Source: Aptenodytes patagonicus (lineage: Eukaryota; Chordata; Aves; Sphenisciformes; Spheniscidae). Taken from it: 64,000 nt of DNA. This document shows, piece by piece, positions 13,001 to 22,886 of the stretch. The stretch lies in NCBI RefSeq assembly GCF_965638725.1, contig NC_134949.1:108420586-108484585 (forward strand), in the 5' to 3' direction. The notes beneath the pieces were generated by a model, which saw nothing but the letters and a program-made list of their open reading frames with translations, was not told the DNA's origin and searched no databases. Position 1 is the stretch's first letter. Every line of letters starts with the position of its first letter. A program made the translations under genes and the position numbers.

Positions 13001-16000
13001 CCTCTACCAAATAGCTAGATTGCTGTCTCTTCTGACTCTGCATTACAAGAATTGAGTTTAATGAACTGAGAGTACTAAGTTTGTAAATAGCTCCTGTTGC
13101 TTTTTCAGTTACTTGACAGGCATTGGTAGAACTGCACATTCACAAGGCCCTGCTTCAGTTTTGCCTGACTCCAGTGGCTGTGGTGCTGTTTTTTTTCATG
13201 GCAGCAATAAAAGCATCTCTTAATTTAACAAAACCAAAATGTTTAACAAATCACTGTGCCCATCAGTATTTTTGGTAATCTGCTTTGTGGCCCATTAAGA
13301 CACACTCTGAACACTTTCCTCCAAGCTCTCTACAAGAATTTGAAAAGTTGCAGGCGTGACAAATGAGTTTGCGTTAGGACAGCTGTTTGGAGATTATGAA
13401 TGCTGTGTAATGTGTCAATGCATATGATCAGGGTTGTCTTCAGTAACTGTGCTGCATATTGAAATGATTCAGCACTAGGTCTATGAGAGTTTGGGAAATG
13501 TCTTGGTACAATAGGAACAATGTGGGGTGGTGTTTTTCTTTTTCTTCTTTCCTCATCTCTCACTTTCCAGGACAGACTGTGCTATACTGCTCGATTTCCA
13601 CATGACTGAGCTTGAATCTCTCCTCTTCAAACATTAGGGATGTTTTTCATCTTTACTGTGAAAACAAAAACTGAGCAAGGCTCAACTAGGGGAGGCCAGA
13701 CTGGACAAGTATAACTGATAGATTTTTGCGAGCTCAGGAAAAAAAGAGCAGCAGTAGGAAAAGAAGGGAAGGGAGGGAAGTATGAAAAATGGGAGAGAGC
13801 AGGGAAGAAGCAGAGGCTGCATGTTGATGTATTCAGCTCGAGCAGCAGCAGATTTCATGTGCTTGTAAATGATCATTTGAACAAAATTTTCCTGTCCTGT
13901 GGACAAGCAGATGACTTGAGGTCTGCACTGTCCCTGGGTGCCATGGCCGGTGTCTGCAGTGCAGCAGACCATCCACACATGGGTGACTCTTTTAATATAA
14001 GACAAAGTATTATACTCGTGACACCCCTGCAGTGCTTCCTGCAACTGCTCAGTGCTTGTCCCAGGGTCACAGAGGCAGCAGCGGCTTGCAGCTCCCTGGC
14101 AGTGCCTGTGTGCTCCCGTTTCCCCTAGGGGCCCCTCTATGTGCCTTTCCTCCTCCTCCCCCAAATTGCAGGGTCCTTCCTGGAGGATGGGGGTAAGTCC
14201 CACTGCTACTCCTCATGCATGGGACCCTGAGCATCCTGCCCAACTCTCACCTTATGGTAGTGCCTTCTTCCTTCCCTGTTTTCACTTCCAACTCCAGCAC
14301 ATCCTGTTTCTGATCCATACTGTCCCGTTTCCTGCCAAACCAGGATCCTTCAGTCTTTGCCTGCCAGCCGAGATTTGATCCTGTTTCCTCAATGTCCCAT
14401 CCCCAGGCGTTCATTGTGCCACTGCATTGCTTTCTCCTGCAGAGATCTCCCCCATCATTCTCCCTCCATCTTATTCCAGCTCTGTTTTTTCCTTCCCTTC
14501 TCCAAATGGTTTTGTCCCACCTTCTTCCTCACTGCCACTGTTTGTCTGTTGGAGACAGGACTTCCTTTCTACCTGCTCCTAAACAAAGAGGAGATGCTTG
14601 TGCCTTGAGATGTGCTGGGAGCTTGAGGATGCTGGGAGAATGGTCATGTAGCTACTTTGGAAACATTAGTTTCAGTATCTGACCTAGAAACTGCATCAGT
14701 CTGTCAGAGCAAGATGGAACAGCAAGTTGAATTTTATCTGCTTGGTGAAAGCTGGGTAAGGAACAAAGACTGTTTTTCTTTTCCGGTGCTTAATGAGCTT
14801 TAGTTTTCCTTTTGTGCTACAGCGTTTGAAAAGAGGCTGTTCCTTGTAACTCTCTTTCAGCATCCTGTCATCTTCATTTACCTGAAACATTGTGCAGTTC
14901 TTTGTCTTTGTGCACCTACTCTAGAATCTAATTACTTCAACCTGCTGTCTCCTGGTGTAATAACATAGGTTTTTAGGAGTGAGACTGCTTTACTAGGTAA
15001 CACACAAGATAGGACAATTCAGGACAGGGGAAAAACTGTCAAAATTCATAGTGTGATCCTATCACTATTATCTTTTGAGGTAAGTAACGATTGGTGGTCT
15101 CATTCCAGCTCTTAAACAAGCCTTCTTCAGGACCTTCTGGTTCAGCTTCAACAGCAGGTGGGTCCCCATGTCTTCTCTTAGAAGATACTGTTTCATCCTG
15201 GAATATAAAAAAGCATCAAAGGAGGAAACTTGCCTCCTGAGAACTGTGTTCACAGTTTCGCTTCTGCTGACTTCACAGGTTTTTACCCCAAGTGGAGGCA
15301 AAACAAAATGGGTTGATTTTTATTTTTTTGAGGAAGACAGACTCACAGGAAGTAGCAACCAAGTTTTGGAGCTCCGTGTTCCTGCTGGCTTTCTGCAGGA
15401 TGCTGTGCTACCTTGTTTGCCTCTCACTGGCAGGCTGCCATACCACACAGGGACTTCTTCCTGTTTTTAAAAGAGAAAATCATCATGTTTGCTACTGTGC
15501 AGATAAATACAGCGCATGGGGATTAGCTTACCCACATGGCCCCTCAGCTGAAGGCCCAGATAACAACTGTGTTTATGGCCCTGCTCTTTTTAGAAGGCCT
15601 TTACAGATCATCAGTTTTATAAAAGGATGTTGGGAGCAGCACAGGGGGAACTCTCAAGCTTTCATTTTTTATTTATTTATTTTTTTAAGTTCCAGGGAAA
15701 CTTAATTCCCTTTTGCACAAAATGTCTTTTATCAGTGTTCCATGCTGTTGGGTTTTTTTCCCTTACAAAATCTACAGCCTTGTTTCATGGAGGACTGATT
15801 TTTGCACTATTCTAGATCCCTTAAGTGAAGTTGAAACTCTGTAATACATTAGTGGAAACAGTTGTGCCTTCAAGGTATTGAATATTCTGCAAAATCATGT
15901 TTTTAATATTATTCTGTGGCATAGAGGGAATCTATAATAAGACTTCATACAGTGCACAAAATATACAAGCAGGAGGGTTTCTATATAGGGGAAGTGCATC

Positions 16001-18287
16001 GTGCTGGTGAAGGGTTTTGATAGCCTTTCTGCAACATCCTTATGATAGGAAAAGGCAGGGGGAACCAACAATAAGTGCTTTTTAAAGTTAACTTTCCAGC
16101 TGCTTAGAAATGTGCCTGGCATGGCCACAAATAATTCTGGTTATTGATATGACTTCCACTAGTGGAAAAAAAGGCTGTCCTGAGGGAAGGGGACCTAATG
16201 GCAAAAGGTCCTGGAACACAGGAAAATGGAAAAAGCTCCATATGCCTGACTCCCCTGTAACTTATGGGGCGTTGACAGAGTGCATCAGTCTCTGCAGCAC
16301 CAAGCTTAGCAAGCCCTCAGCCCAAAATGTTTGTATGGGTCACCATGACCACACACAAGTAGCTGATGTATCTTCAACCCCCCTTCCTAGCCTTCTGGTA
16401 TGTGCTCCCTACCTACAAGGGACCACCTTGCAGTGATAACCCACAGTGTGACTATTCATGACATTGGTGAGCAAATATTGACTCTACAGGGGCTTCTGTG
16501 TTTGTCATTCAGTTCAAGCAATGAAGGCATTTGGAAATTCAATGGTTGAAGTCTGAATTTGACCAAGACAGCTAAGGTAAGTTTGAGTTTCTAAGATAAC
16601 ATGATCAAGGGATCTGTAATCATTGTTTATTCTTGGTAGGAAAAAATAAAGTGAGGGAGAAAGACTAATTCCTTTTAGATGAAAGCAATGTCCCATGATG
16701 TTTGAATGTAATCTGTTGAAATTCAAGACAAGAAGGAAATTTCCTCAATAGGTAACCCCACAGAGACATGGACCTAACTTTTTGTAAGAATATGCAGTAC
16801 TTCTAGTTGCAATTGCAAAATTGAGGGAAATGTATGGAAACTGAAGAAATACAGATTATATTTAACCATAACGTGAATATTAAAGGGACATTGAAATTCC
16901 TAATAACCTTCAAAGCCAGTGGTTAGAGCTGATGTGAAGATTAAGTTGCTATTATGAATAGTCTTACTGTAATTCTAATGCAAGTGTCCTGGATCACTTC
17001 CCTTAGTATATGATCAACCCTTCATCTTACTCATCTAAATAATTTCAGAAGAGCTGACATGTTACTCAAAACACTCTCTTAAATCAATTCTAATATTTCT
17101 CTAGTTCTTAAAATGAGCTTTCAATTTAAGCAGTAAGTCAGAATTCCAACTCCCCTTCACACTTGATCCTTAGTACAGTACCCAAACTTTGTTCATAAAC
17201 ATTAATCTGTCTTAATGTATCCTTCACACTACATCTTCTGGGAAAGACATACTTATTTAGCATTTGTTTGTGTAAATTATGAATATGAAGTTACTTTATT
17301 ACCAGATTTTTAACGTTTAATTTTTATCATTAGTGAATTCTACTTGCCATGATCATGAAGTAAATTTATTAATGTAGTATCATTAATGGTTTTATAAGGT
17401 GTCAAAAATCAATGAAAGTTTAAAGAATCTGTTTTCAGCAACACGAAAATTAGGGTTTAATGTATCAATGTTTTCAACTGTACAAGACTAATATTTCAGT
17501 TTTGTTTTGTCATCCCCTTAAAAGCAGATACAAGTTTTCTGATTCAAGGAACTTCCTAGATTGGTCCCATGTGTTAAAGTTTTTATTTAAAAAAAAAAAA
17601 ACAAAAAACAAAACCAAACAACCTAAAATTCATGTAGGCATTAGTCTGGACTGTGTATAGAGAGCAGGTTTTTATGTTAAGGATTACTCTGGTTAATTAC
17701 TATTATTACTTACTATTTGCATTACTATGCAAACCCCATTTCTTTTTCTGTAAAGAATAGTGAGTGCCTTCTAAGTATTTTTATAGATGATGAAGTATCC
17801 CATGTAACCACATAGAACCAACACTGTGTCACACACAATAGGAAAATCTTCTGAATTTGATAAAGAATGATTTCTTCTATAAACCAGCCTGTAGGGCTTG
17901 GATTTATTCTTGATGACTTCCTAATGCAAGTTTTATTATTTTTCACTTTAGGATGGAATTATCACAATTAGGGTAAAAATCTCTATGGATTTATCATCTC
18001 CATAACTAAAGTTTTGTTTTTACCTGACACACTGAACTTCATAACTACTAAAACTGGACCTGGAGTGCTGGGGTGGAAGGAATGACCTGGATGCTCAACT
18101 TGCATTCTGTGGCATCAAAAGTCAGCTGAACTCTGTCATATTCCAGCCTGAGAGAATTTGTAGGCGTGAAAAGGTTTACCAGGGCAAGTTTTGTCCTTGA
18201 GCATAACATTCTTTCACTCTTGTAAATTTCCCTTTTACGTTATATCACATCTCCCTGCCTCTGTATTGAGCCTTTATCCAACAGATG
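10067..18287. other. Unique noncoding DNA with GC-richer patches
   Basis: No supported gene. About 11,040-11,450 and 13,900-14,620 are clearly richer in G+C and low in stop codons, which produces overlapping open frames on both strands. The longest frames are a 183-codon minus-strand frame at 12588-13139 and a 173-codon minus-strand frame at 13682-14203. I recognise no domain, signal peptide or conserved motif in them. Having frames open on both strands points to composition rather than coding. An A-rich tract with A runs lies near 17589-17620. Confidence 0.55.
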
Positions 18288-18314
18288 TACATTTTTATCA
18301 GTGATAAAAATGTA
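18288..18314. repeat. Perfect 27-bp inverted repeat (13-bp arms)
   Basis: The arm TACATTTTTATCA (18288-18300) is followed by a single G and then its exact reverse complement TGATAAAAATGTA (18302-18314). The symmetry stops at the next base pair (G opposite T). It could form a cruciform or an RNA hairpin with a one-base nominal loop, though in practice the loop would open to 3-5 bases. It is not inside any recognised element. Confidence 0.95.
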
Positions 18315-18992
18315 TATATGTTGGGTTCAGCCAATGATTGGCATTCGACTCTGAAAAAATCCCTTAATGTAATGTTTCTCAGAAAATGCATCTGTACAGG
18401 CTGCCATATTAGCCATGGTGCCAGAGGCTGAAGGAGGGCCTCCAGAGCCTAATGATGAGAGCAGATACATATTCTGACCTTAAATTGCCCTGGCTGTCAT
18501 ATTTTCTAGGAATACAGGGTATGGGTTCAGTAAGGGAAGACAGGAAGGTCTGTATTAATCTAATAACTGGATTTAAAAAAAAAAAATAGTTGAGCACAGA
18601 TTTTCTTATGTGAACATTGCATGTTGAGTCTACCTACCTATCCTTACTTGAGTAAATTTTATTTCACTAGCTCAAGTTAAAACCCAAGAAATTTAGCTTT
18701 TATGAAAGCATATAGCTGATATTTCAGAAAACATCAGTTCATGTTAGGTTGATTCATTGGGGAGAGAGGGAAATATCACTGATCTGGTAAAAACTATTTT
18801 CTCTTCAGATGCCATTTCACACTTCTAATGCCAGGGAAATTCTCTTTTGATTAATGGAAAATAGAAATATCAGAAGTCAAGTCTGTTTCATGGTATGTCA
18901 GAGAATGATACGAAGCAATGTCTTTCAGCACCATTTCTGCTCCTTTAGAGGGAGATCTCTGGATTGTTATTTTTTTCCTAATCAGATTAAAG
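18315..18992. other. Unique noncoding DNA
   Basis: AT-rich sequence between the palindrome and the first CR1 fragment. An A12 run occurs near 18576-18587. I see no gene or regulatory element. Confidence 0.6.
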
Positions 18993-19200
18993 ATCATAGA
19001 ATCATTAAGGTTGGAAAAGACCTCTAAGATCGAGTCCCACCGTCGACCCAACGCCACCATGCCCACTAAACCATGTCCCTAAGCGCCGCATCTACATGTC
19101 TTTTAAATGCTTCCAGGGATGGGGACTCAACCACTTCCCTGGGCAGCCTGTTCCAATGTTTAACCACTCTTTCAGCAAAGAAATTTTTCCTCATGTCCAA
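18993..19200 (-). mobile_element. CR1 LINE, 3'-end fragment (copy A)
   Basis: Read on the minus strand, this 208-bp piece matches the last part of ORF2 and the 3' UTR of the two longer CR1 copies at 29,226 and 46,853, and ends in the CR1-type ATTCTATGAT tail. Homology stops abruptly at about 19,200, just after the stretch equivalent to CTCATGTCCAA, so it is 5'-truncated as most CR1 copies are. It has a 3-bp deletion relative to the other copies near 19,031. It keeps more CpG dinucleotides (six in the first 90 bp, against three and two) than the other copies. It has no coding capacity. Confidence 0.93.
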
Positions 19201-20394
19201 AAAGATGTTGTGTCTTCTATCAAGGCTCTTCCAGCTCTACCAAAAAAAGTATGTTCAGGGCAACCAGTGGCTTTCTGAGCTTCAGTGGCAATCTGCTGGC
19301 TGATATGAGAGGACTGGAGGGAAATGCTTTGGTTCTGTGAAGCCAATGATCCCCTTCTCATGGAGATTTGTGTGCTGCACCTTCAATTTTGCACGGGTTT
19401 CCATACAGCAGTTTCTCCATCTTCTATTCTTCCTGGGCTATGCTGGCTGCTGTGTGCATGGTATTACTGCATCACACAGAAGAGGCATACACCTGCTGGG
19501 AATGTTACTCCTCAGCTTCTTTTGTGACTGTATTGGGGACAGAAGGATATTTGGTAGAGAAATTATTCTCTCCTAGGTTAAAACTGCCAACTGACTACTG
19601 CTGTGAAGGTTGCTCTGACATATTTTAGCTTAAGGTTCATATAGGACTGGTCTAAGGATGAGGTTGTCCCAGTTGATGTCCATACGAGAGTCTCATTGCA
19701 AATAAAATTTCCTGCAAGATGTATATGGATCATCTTTGAACAAACCACTTCAGAATTTTTTCTCTTAAATTTCTTAAGTATTGAGAGGAAAAAAGTATTT
19801 CAGAAAGACTTTTCCCTTTTAGCCTCACGAGAATATGTTTAAAGATGGTATCCTTTGTTCAGAGAAAAATCTTATGGAGAGTTTCCTTCAGCAAAGTAAA
19901 AATTGTCAAAGATGGAATATCTGTGTTTAAGGGGTTCACATTGTGTTCATGTTTCTTGATTCAGCATCATTTAAAGGGCACACTGCTTGCCTCTGATTCG
20001 AAATTCCTTAAGTCAGTATGTCACTGAAAAGGTGAACACTAAAGCAAGAAATCGGAATTGAACTCAGTGGGAGGCTTTAACCATAGATATGTTTAAATTA
20101 AATGTGTTCTGAAAACTCCTCTTCCTACTTCCTTTGCTCTTCATTGTAATTCTCATTTACTGAAATTATCTCAAAATGCAACATCACGTGTATTTCATTG
20201 CCAGGGTGCCTGGGACTGAACTAGGAGCAGAGGGAGATTTTACTCGACAGGCTGGGTATAAAATACGGAGAAGGCAGGATGTTTTGCTGTGTGAATTTTT
20301 AAAAGCCTGAACTAAACCCACTCCTGTTCTGAACCATGGTCAACAATAAAGGAAGCTGGACCTGATATAGTGCTTGGTTGTGTCCCTTTACTTT

Positions 20395-20429
20395 GGGGGG
20401 GGGGGTTGGGGGGGTGGCGGTTGGGTTGG
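20395..20429 (+). repeat. G-rich tract, G-quadruplex candidate
   Basis: The plus strand has G11 (20395-20405), TT, G7 (20408-20414), then GG, GG, GGG and GG separated by 1-2 bases. Four or more G tracts of at least three bases can be drawn from this with short loops, which satisfies the usual G-quadruplex rule. It lies about 130 bp outside the minus-oriented LTR. Confidence 0.8.
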
Positions 20430-20550
20430 AAACCCCTGGACTTGCAAGCTTTGCCCACTGGGCTCCCCAGCAGAGTGCCAGGGGGAAAGGGCATTGCCCA
20501 TCTTCCTTCCCTTGACCCAAAGATTTCACTTGTTCTGATTTACTTAATTT

Positions 20551-20555
20551 CTCTT
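20551..20555. repeat. Target-site duplication, left (CTCTT)
   Basis: CTCTT lies immediately left of the LTR and is repeated exactly at 21149-21153, immediately right of it. A perfect 5-bp duplication fixes both LTR ends. Confidence 0.9.
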
Positions 20556-20683
20556 TGTTGTGGTTTAACCTCAGTCGGCAACTAAGCACCACGCAGCTGC
20601 TCGCTCACTCCCCCCCCCGGTGGGATGGGGGAGAGAATCGGAAGGGTAAAAGTGAGAAAACTCATGGGTTGAGATAAAGACAG

Positions 20684-20689
20684 TTTAAT
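20684..20689 (-). promoter_or_regulatory. LTR polyadenylation signal ATTAAA
   Basis: The minus strand reads ATTAAA in the same relative place as ATTAAA at 22748-22753 of the plus-oriented LTR and at 46128-46133 of the third LTR. It lies downstream of the TATA box, as expected for the R region. Confidence 0.7.
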
Positions 20690-20867
20690 AGGTAAAGCAA
20701 AAGCCACGCACGCAAGCAAAGCAAAACAAGGAATTCATTCACTGCTTCCCATGGGCAGGCAGGTGTTCAGCCATCTCCAGGAAAGCAGGGCTCCATCACG
20801 CGTAACGGTTACTTGGGAAGACAAACGCCATCACTCCGAACGTCCCCCCCTTCGTTCTTCCCCCAGC

Positions 20868-20890
20868 TTTATATACTGAGCATGACGTCA
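20868..20890 (-). promoter_or_regulatory. LTR core promoter: CRE palindrome plus TATA box
   Basis: On the minus strand a perfect CREB/ATF-type palindrome TGACGTCA (20890 to 20883) is followed 7 bp later by TATATAAA (20875 to 20868). This is the normal U3 layout of an enhancer-proximal site and TATA box. Of the three LTRs here, this is the only one with an intact TATA box. Any transcript would run leftwards, towards the G-rich tract. Confidence 0.75.
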
Positions 20891-21148
20891 CATGGTATGG
20901 GATATCCCTGTGGCCAGTTTGGGTCAGCTGTCCTGGTTGTGCCCCCTCCCAGCTTCTTGTGCACCTCCAGACTTCTCAGTTGGTAGAGCATGGGAAGCTG
21001 AAAAGTCCTTGACTCTAGTGTAAGCACTACTTAGCAACAACTAAAACATGGGTGTGTTATCAACATTGTTCTCACCCTAAATCCCACACACAGCACTGTA
21101 CCAGCTACTAGGAAGGAAATTAACTTTATCCCAGCCAAAACCAGGACA

Positions 21149-22321
21149 CTCTTGTAGTACAGGGTGGTGAAGAAGGGAATCTTTCCTACAATAGCAAAAC
21201 TGGACAATGACAACTTCTGGTAATCATGCCTGTGACAAATTTAACTCAAAGATATTTGCAGCCCCAAATGGCTATTTCTTTATTTTATTGTTGCTCATTC
21301 TTAGACTGAGGCATATGTACAGATTTAGTTAAAATCTATCTCAAGTTTGCTGTCTTTGTTCCTGCAACACTGAATGAGGAGGTTAATAGAAGTCTACATC
21401 CATGTGGTGCTGCTTTCTCCTTCCCACCATGCTCAGTCATTCCTATGAATGAATGTGACCCTATCTTCTTCAGGATACATTCTGAGAATAACAAAATTTG
21501 CAGCTTGCAAGAGTTACTGGACTCGGAAGAAATTCATATGGTTCTTGACATCTGGGGGGAATGCTAGTTTTCACAGGAAACATTATCTTATAGCTCTGGA
21601 TTTTTCTACGATATCTCCAATGGGTGTTTTGTCAGGATAAAAAAATGCATGCTCGGGCCTGTAGCTGACTCTGGAGGAGCTGGGGAAGGAGGTGTATGGT
21701 GGATGAGACAGCCTGTTGCTTGTGCTTCTAATGTCATATCCCTTTTCAGAATGACTTGTTACCGAGGTTTTAGCATAATACTAAGAAAACAGCATCCCCT
21801 CCAAAAACCCCCAAACAAACCCAAACATTTGTAATACTAGTTTCAGCAATGAGATTATATGTGTTTTGTGTTGAATTGTTGATAGCATTTCATAATTTTT
21901 TGGGACCTGCTGCTTTCTTGTTCTTCCCAGGCTGTGTATGGGGTAGAGCTTTTTTCAGCAGGCATCTATCTTGGCAGTAGAAATTTGGGAAGAATGGGTA
22001 ACTACTTGTAACTGCTTAATGGTTTCCAGTTAAGATCCTGGCTGCTGCTGCGAGAACAAGACCCAGGGCAAATGAGGGCAGGCTGGTGGGGTCACCTGGA
22101 TCAGGCAGAGAGTTGCAGAGGTGGCGGGGAGCAGTGAGCTGATAACCTCTGAGCATCTGAGACGTCCTGAGAGAGAAGAGGAGAATAGGCAGGGCCCAAA
22201 AATCATCTGAGGGGACAGAAACTGAGGCTGGAAGCATGGGTCAGCTTGCGAGGGCACAGTGGCTGGGGGAGAGTTGTGCAGAAGCTTTCTCTTCTGACAC
22301 AGTCACTGTGCTCTCCGTGCT
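21149..22321. other. Unique spacer between two inverted LTRs
   Basis: This 1.17-kb segment carries no retroviral internal sequence, primer-binding site or polypurine tract that I can see. The two flanking LTRs are therefore separate insertions in opposite orientation rather than one provirus. It begins with the right-hand CTCTT duplication and ends with GTGCT, the left-hand duplication of the next LTR. No gene recognised. Confidence 0.7.
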
Positions 22322-22886
22322 TGTCCTGGTTTCTGCTGGGATAGAGTTAATTTTCTTCCTAGTAGCTGGTACAGTGCTGTGTTTTGGATTTAGGATGAGA
22401 ACAATGTTGATAACACACCCATGTTTTAGTTGTTGCTAAGTAGTGCTTACACTGGTCAAGGACTTTTCAGCTTCCCATGCTCTGCCAGTGAGGAGGTGCA
22501 GAAGAAGCTGGGAGGGAGTATAGCCAGGACAGCTGACCCAAACTGGCCACAGGGACATTCCATACCGTGTGACGTCATGCTCAGCACATAATCTGGGGGG
22601 AGTTGGCTGCGGGGCAGTGATTGCTGCTTGGGGACTGGCTGGGTGTCGGTCGGTGAGTGGTAGCATCAATTTTTTCTTTCCCTGTTTTATTTTCTTGTTG
22701 TTTTACTTTCCACTACAATTTATTATTATTATTATTCTATTTCAAGTATTAAACTGTTCTTATCTCAACCCATGAGTTTTCTTACTTTTGCTCTTCTGAT
22801 TCTCTCCCCCATCTTGGGGGGGGAGGGCAGAGGGTGAGCGAGTGGTTGTGTGGTGCTTAATTGCTGGCTGGGGTTAAACCACGACA
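22322..22886 (+). mobile_element. Solo LTR of the same endogenous retrovirus family (copy 2)
   Basis: This 565-bp element runs from TGTCCTGG to ACGACA. The flanking pentamers are GTGCT (22317-22321) and ATGCT (22887-22891), a 5-bp duplication with one later change. It keeps the TGACGTCA palindrome (22570-22577) and ATTAAA (22748-22753), but the TATA position now reads CACATAAT, so the core promoter is damaged. An (ATT)n tract lies at about 22722-22737. A G7 run near 22815 corresponds to the C run of copy 1. No internal retroviral genes adjoin it. Confidence 0.92.
22570..22577 (+). promoter_or_regulatory. CRE-type palindrome in LTR copy 2
   Basis: A perfect TGACGTCA at the same relative place as in LTR copy 1. 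The TATA box that should follow is mutated to CACATAAT, so the site could act as an enhancer element but the LTR promoter is probably weak. Confidence 0.7.

Larger units (their letters stand above)
19201..20555. other. Unique DNA between CR1 copy A and the first LTR
   Basis: No gene recognised. Three overlapping plus-strand frames of 67-86 codons at 19324-19628 look like chance openings with no familiar motif. The stretch ends with a G-rich tract (see separate entry) about 130 bp before the LTR. Confidence 0.6.
20556..21148 (-). mobile_element. Solo LTR of an endogenous retrovirus (copy 1)
   Basis: This 593-bp element begins TG and ends CA in its own orientation, flanked by the identical 5-bp duplication CTCTT. 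It aligns along its length, inverted, with the LTR at 22322-22886 and, less closely, with 46001-46629. Internal landmarks on the minus strand are a palindromic CRE-type site, then a TATA box, then an ATTAAA polyadenylation signal, so the orientation is minus. No gag, pol or env sequence adjoins it, so it is a solo LTR left by LTR-LTR recombination. The 5-bp duplication fits ERVL-like or some class I avian elements. I do not assign a family name. Confidence 0.92.

Noticed and set aside
12588..13139. 183-codon minus-strand open frame starting with ATG
   Set aside because: It is the longest frame outside CR1, but no domain, signal or repeat is recognised and there is no promoter or splice support. 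A frame this long is not surprising in 64 kb read in six frames. A protein search with a conserved hit would reverse this.
13682..14682. GC-richer patch with overlapping open frames on both strands, considered as a coding exon or CpG island
   Set aside because: The open frames reflect lower stop density from composition. CpG is not enriched, and no exon boundaries or motifs stand out.
20556..22886. A single provirus with the two LTRs as its ends
   Set aside because: The LTRs are inverted, each has its own target duplication, and the spacer has no retroviral genes. They are two independent solo LTRs.
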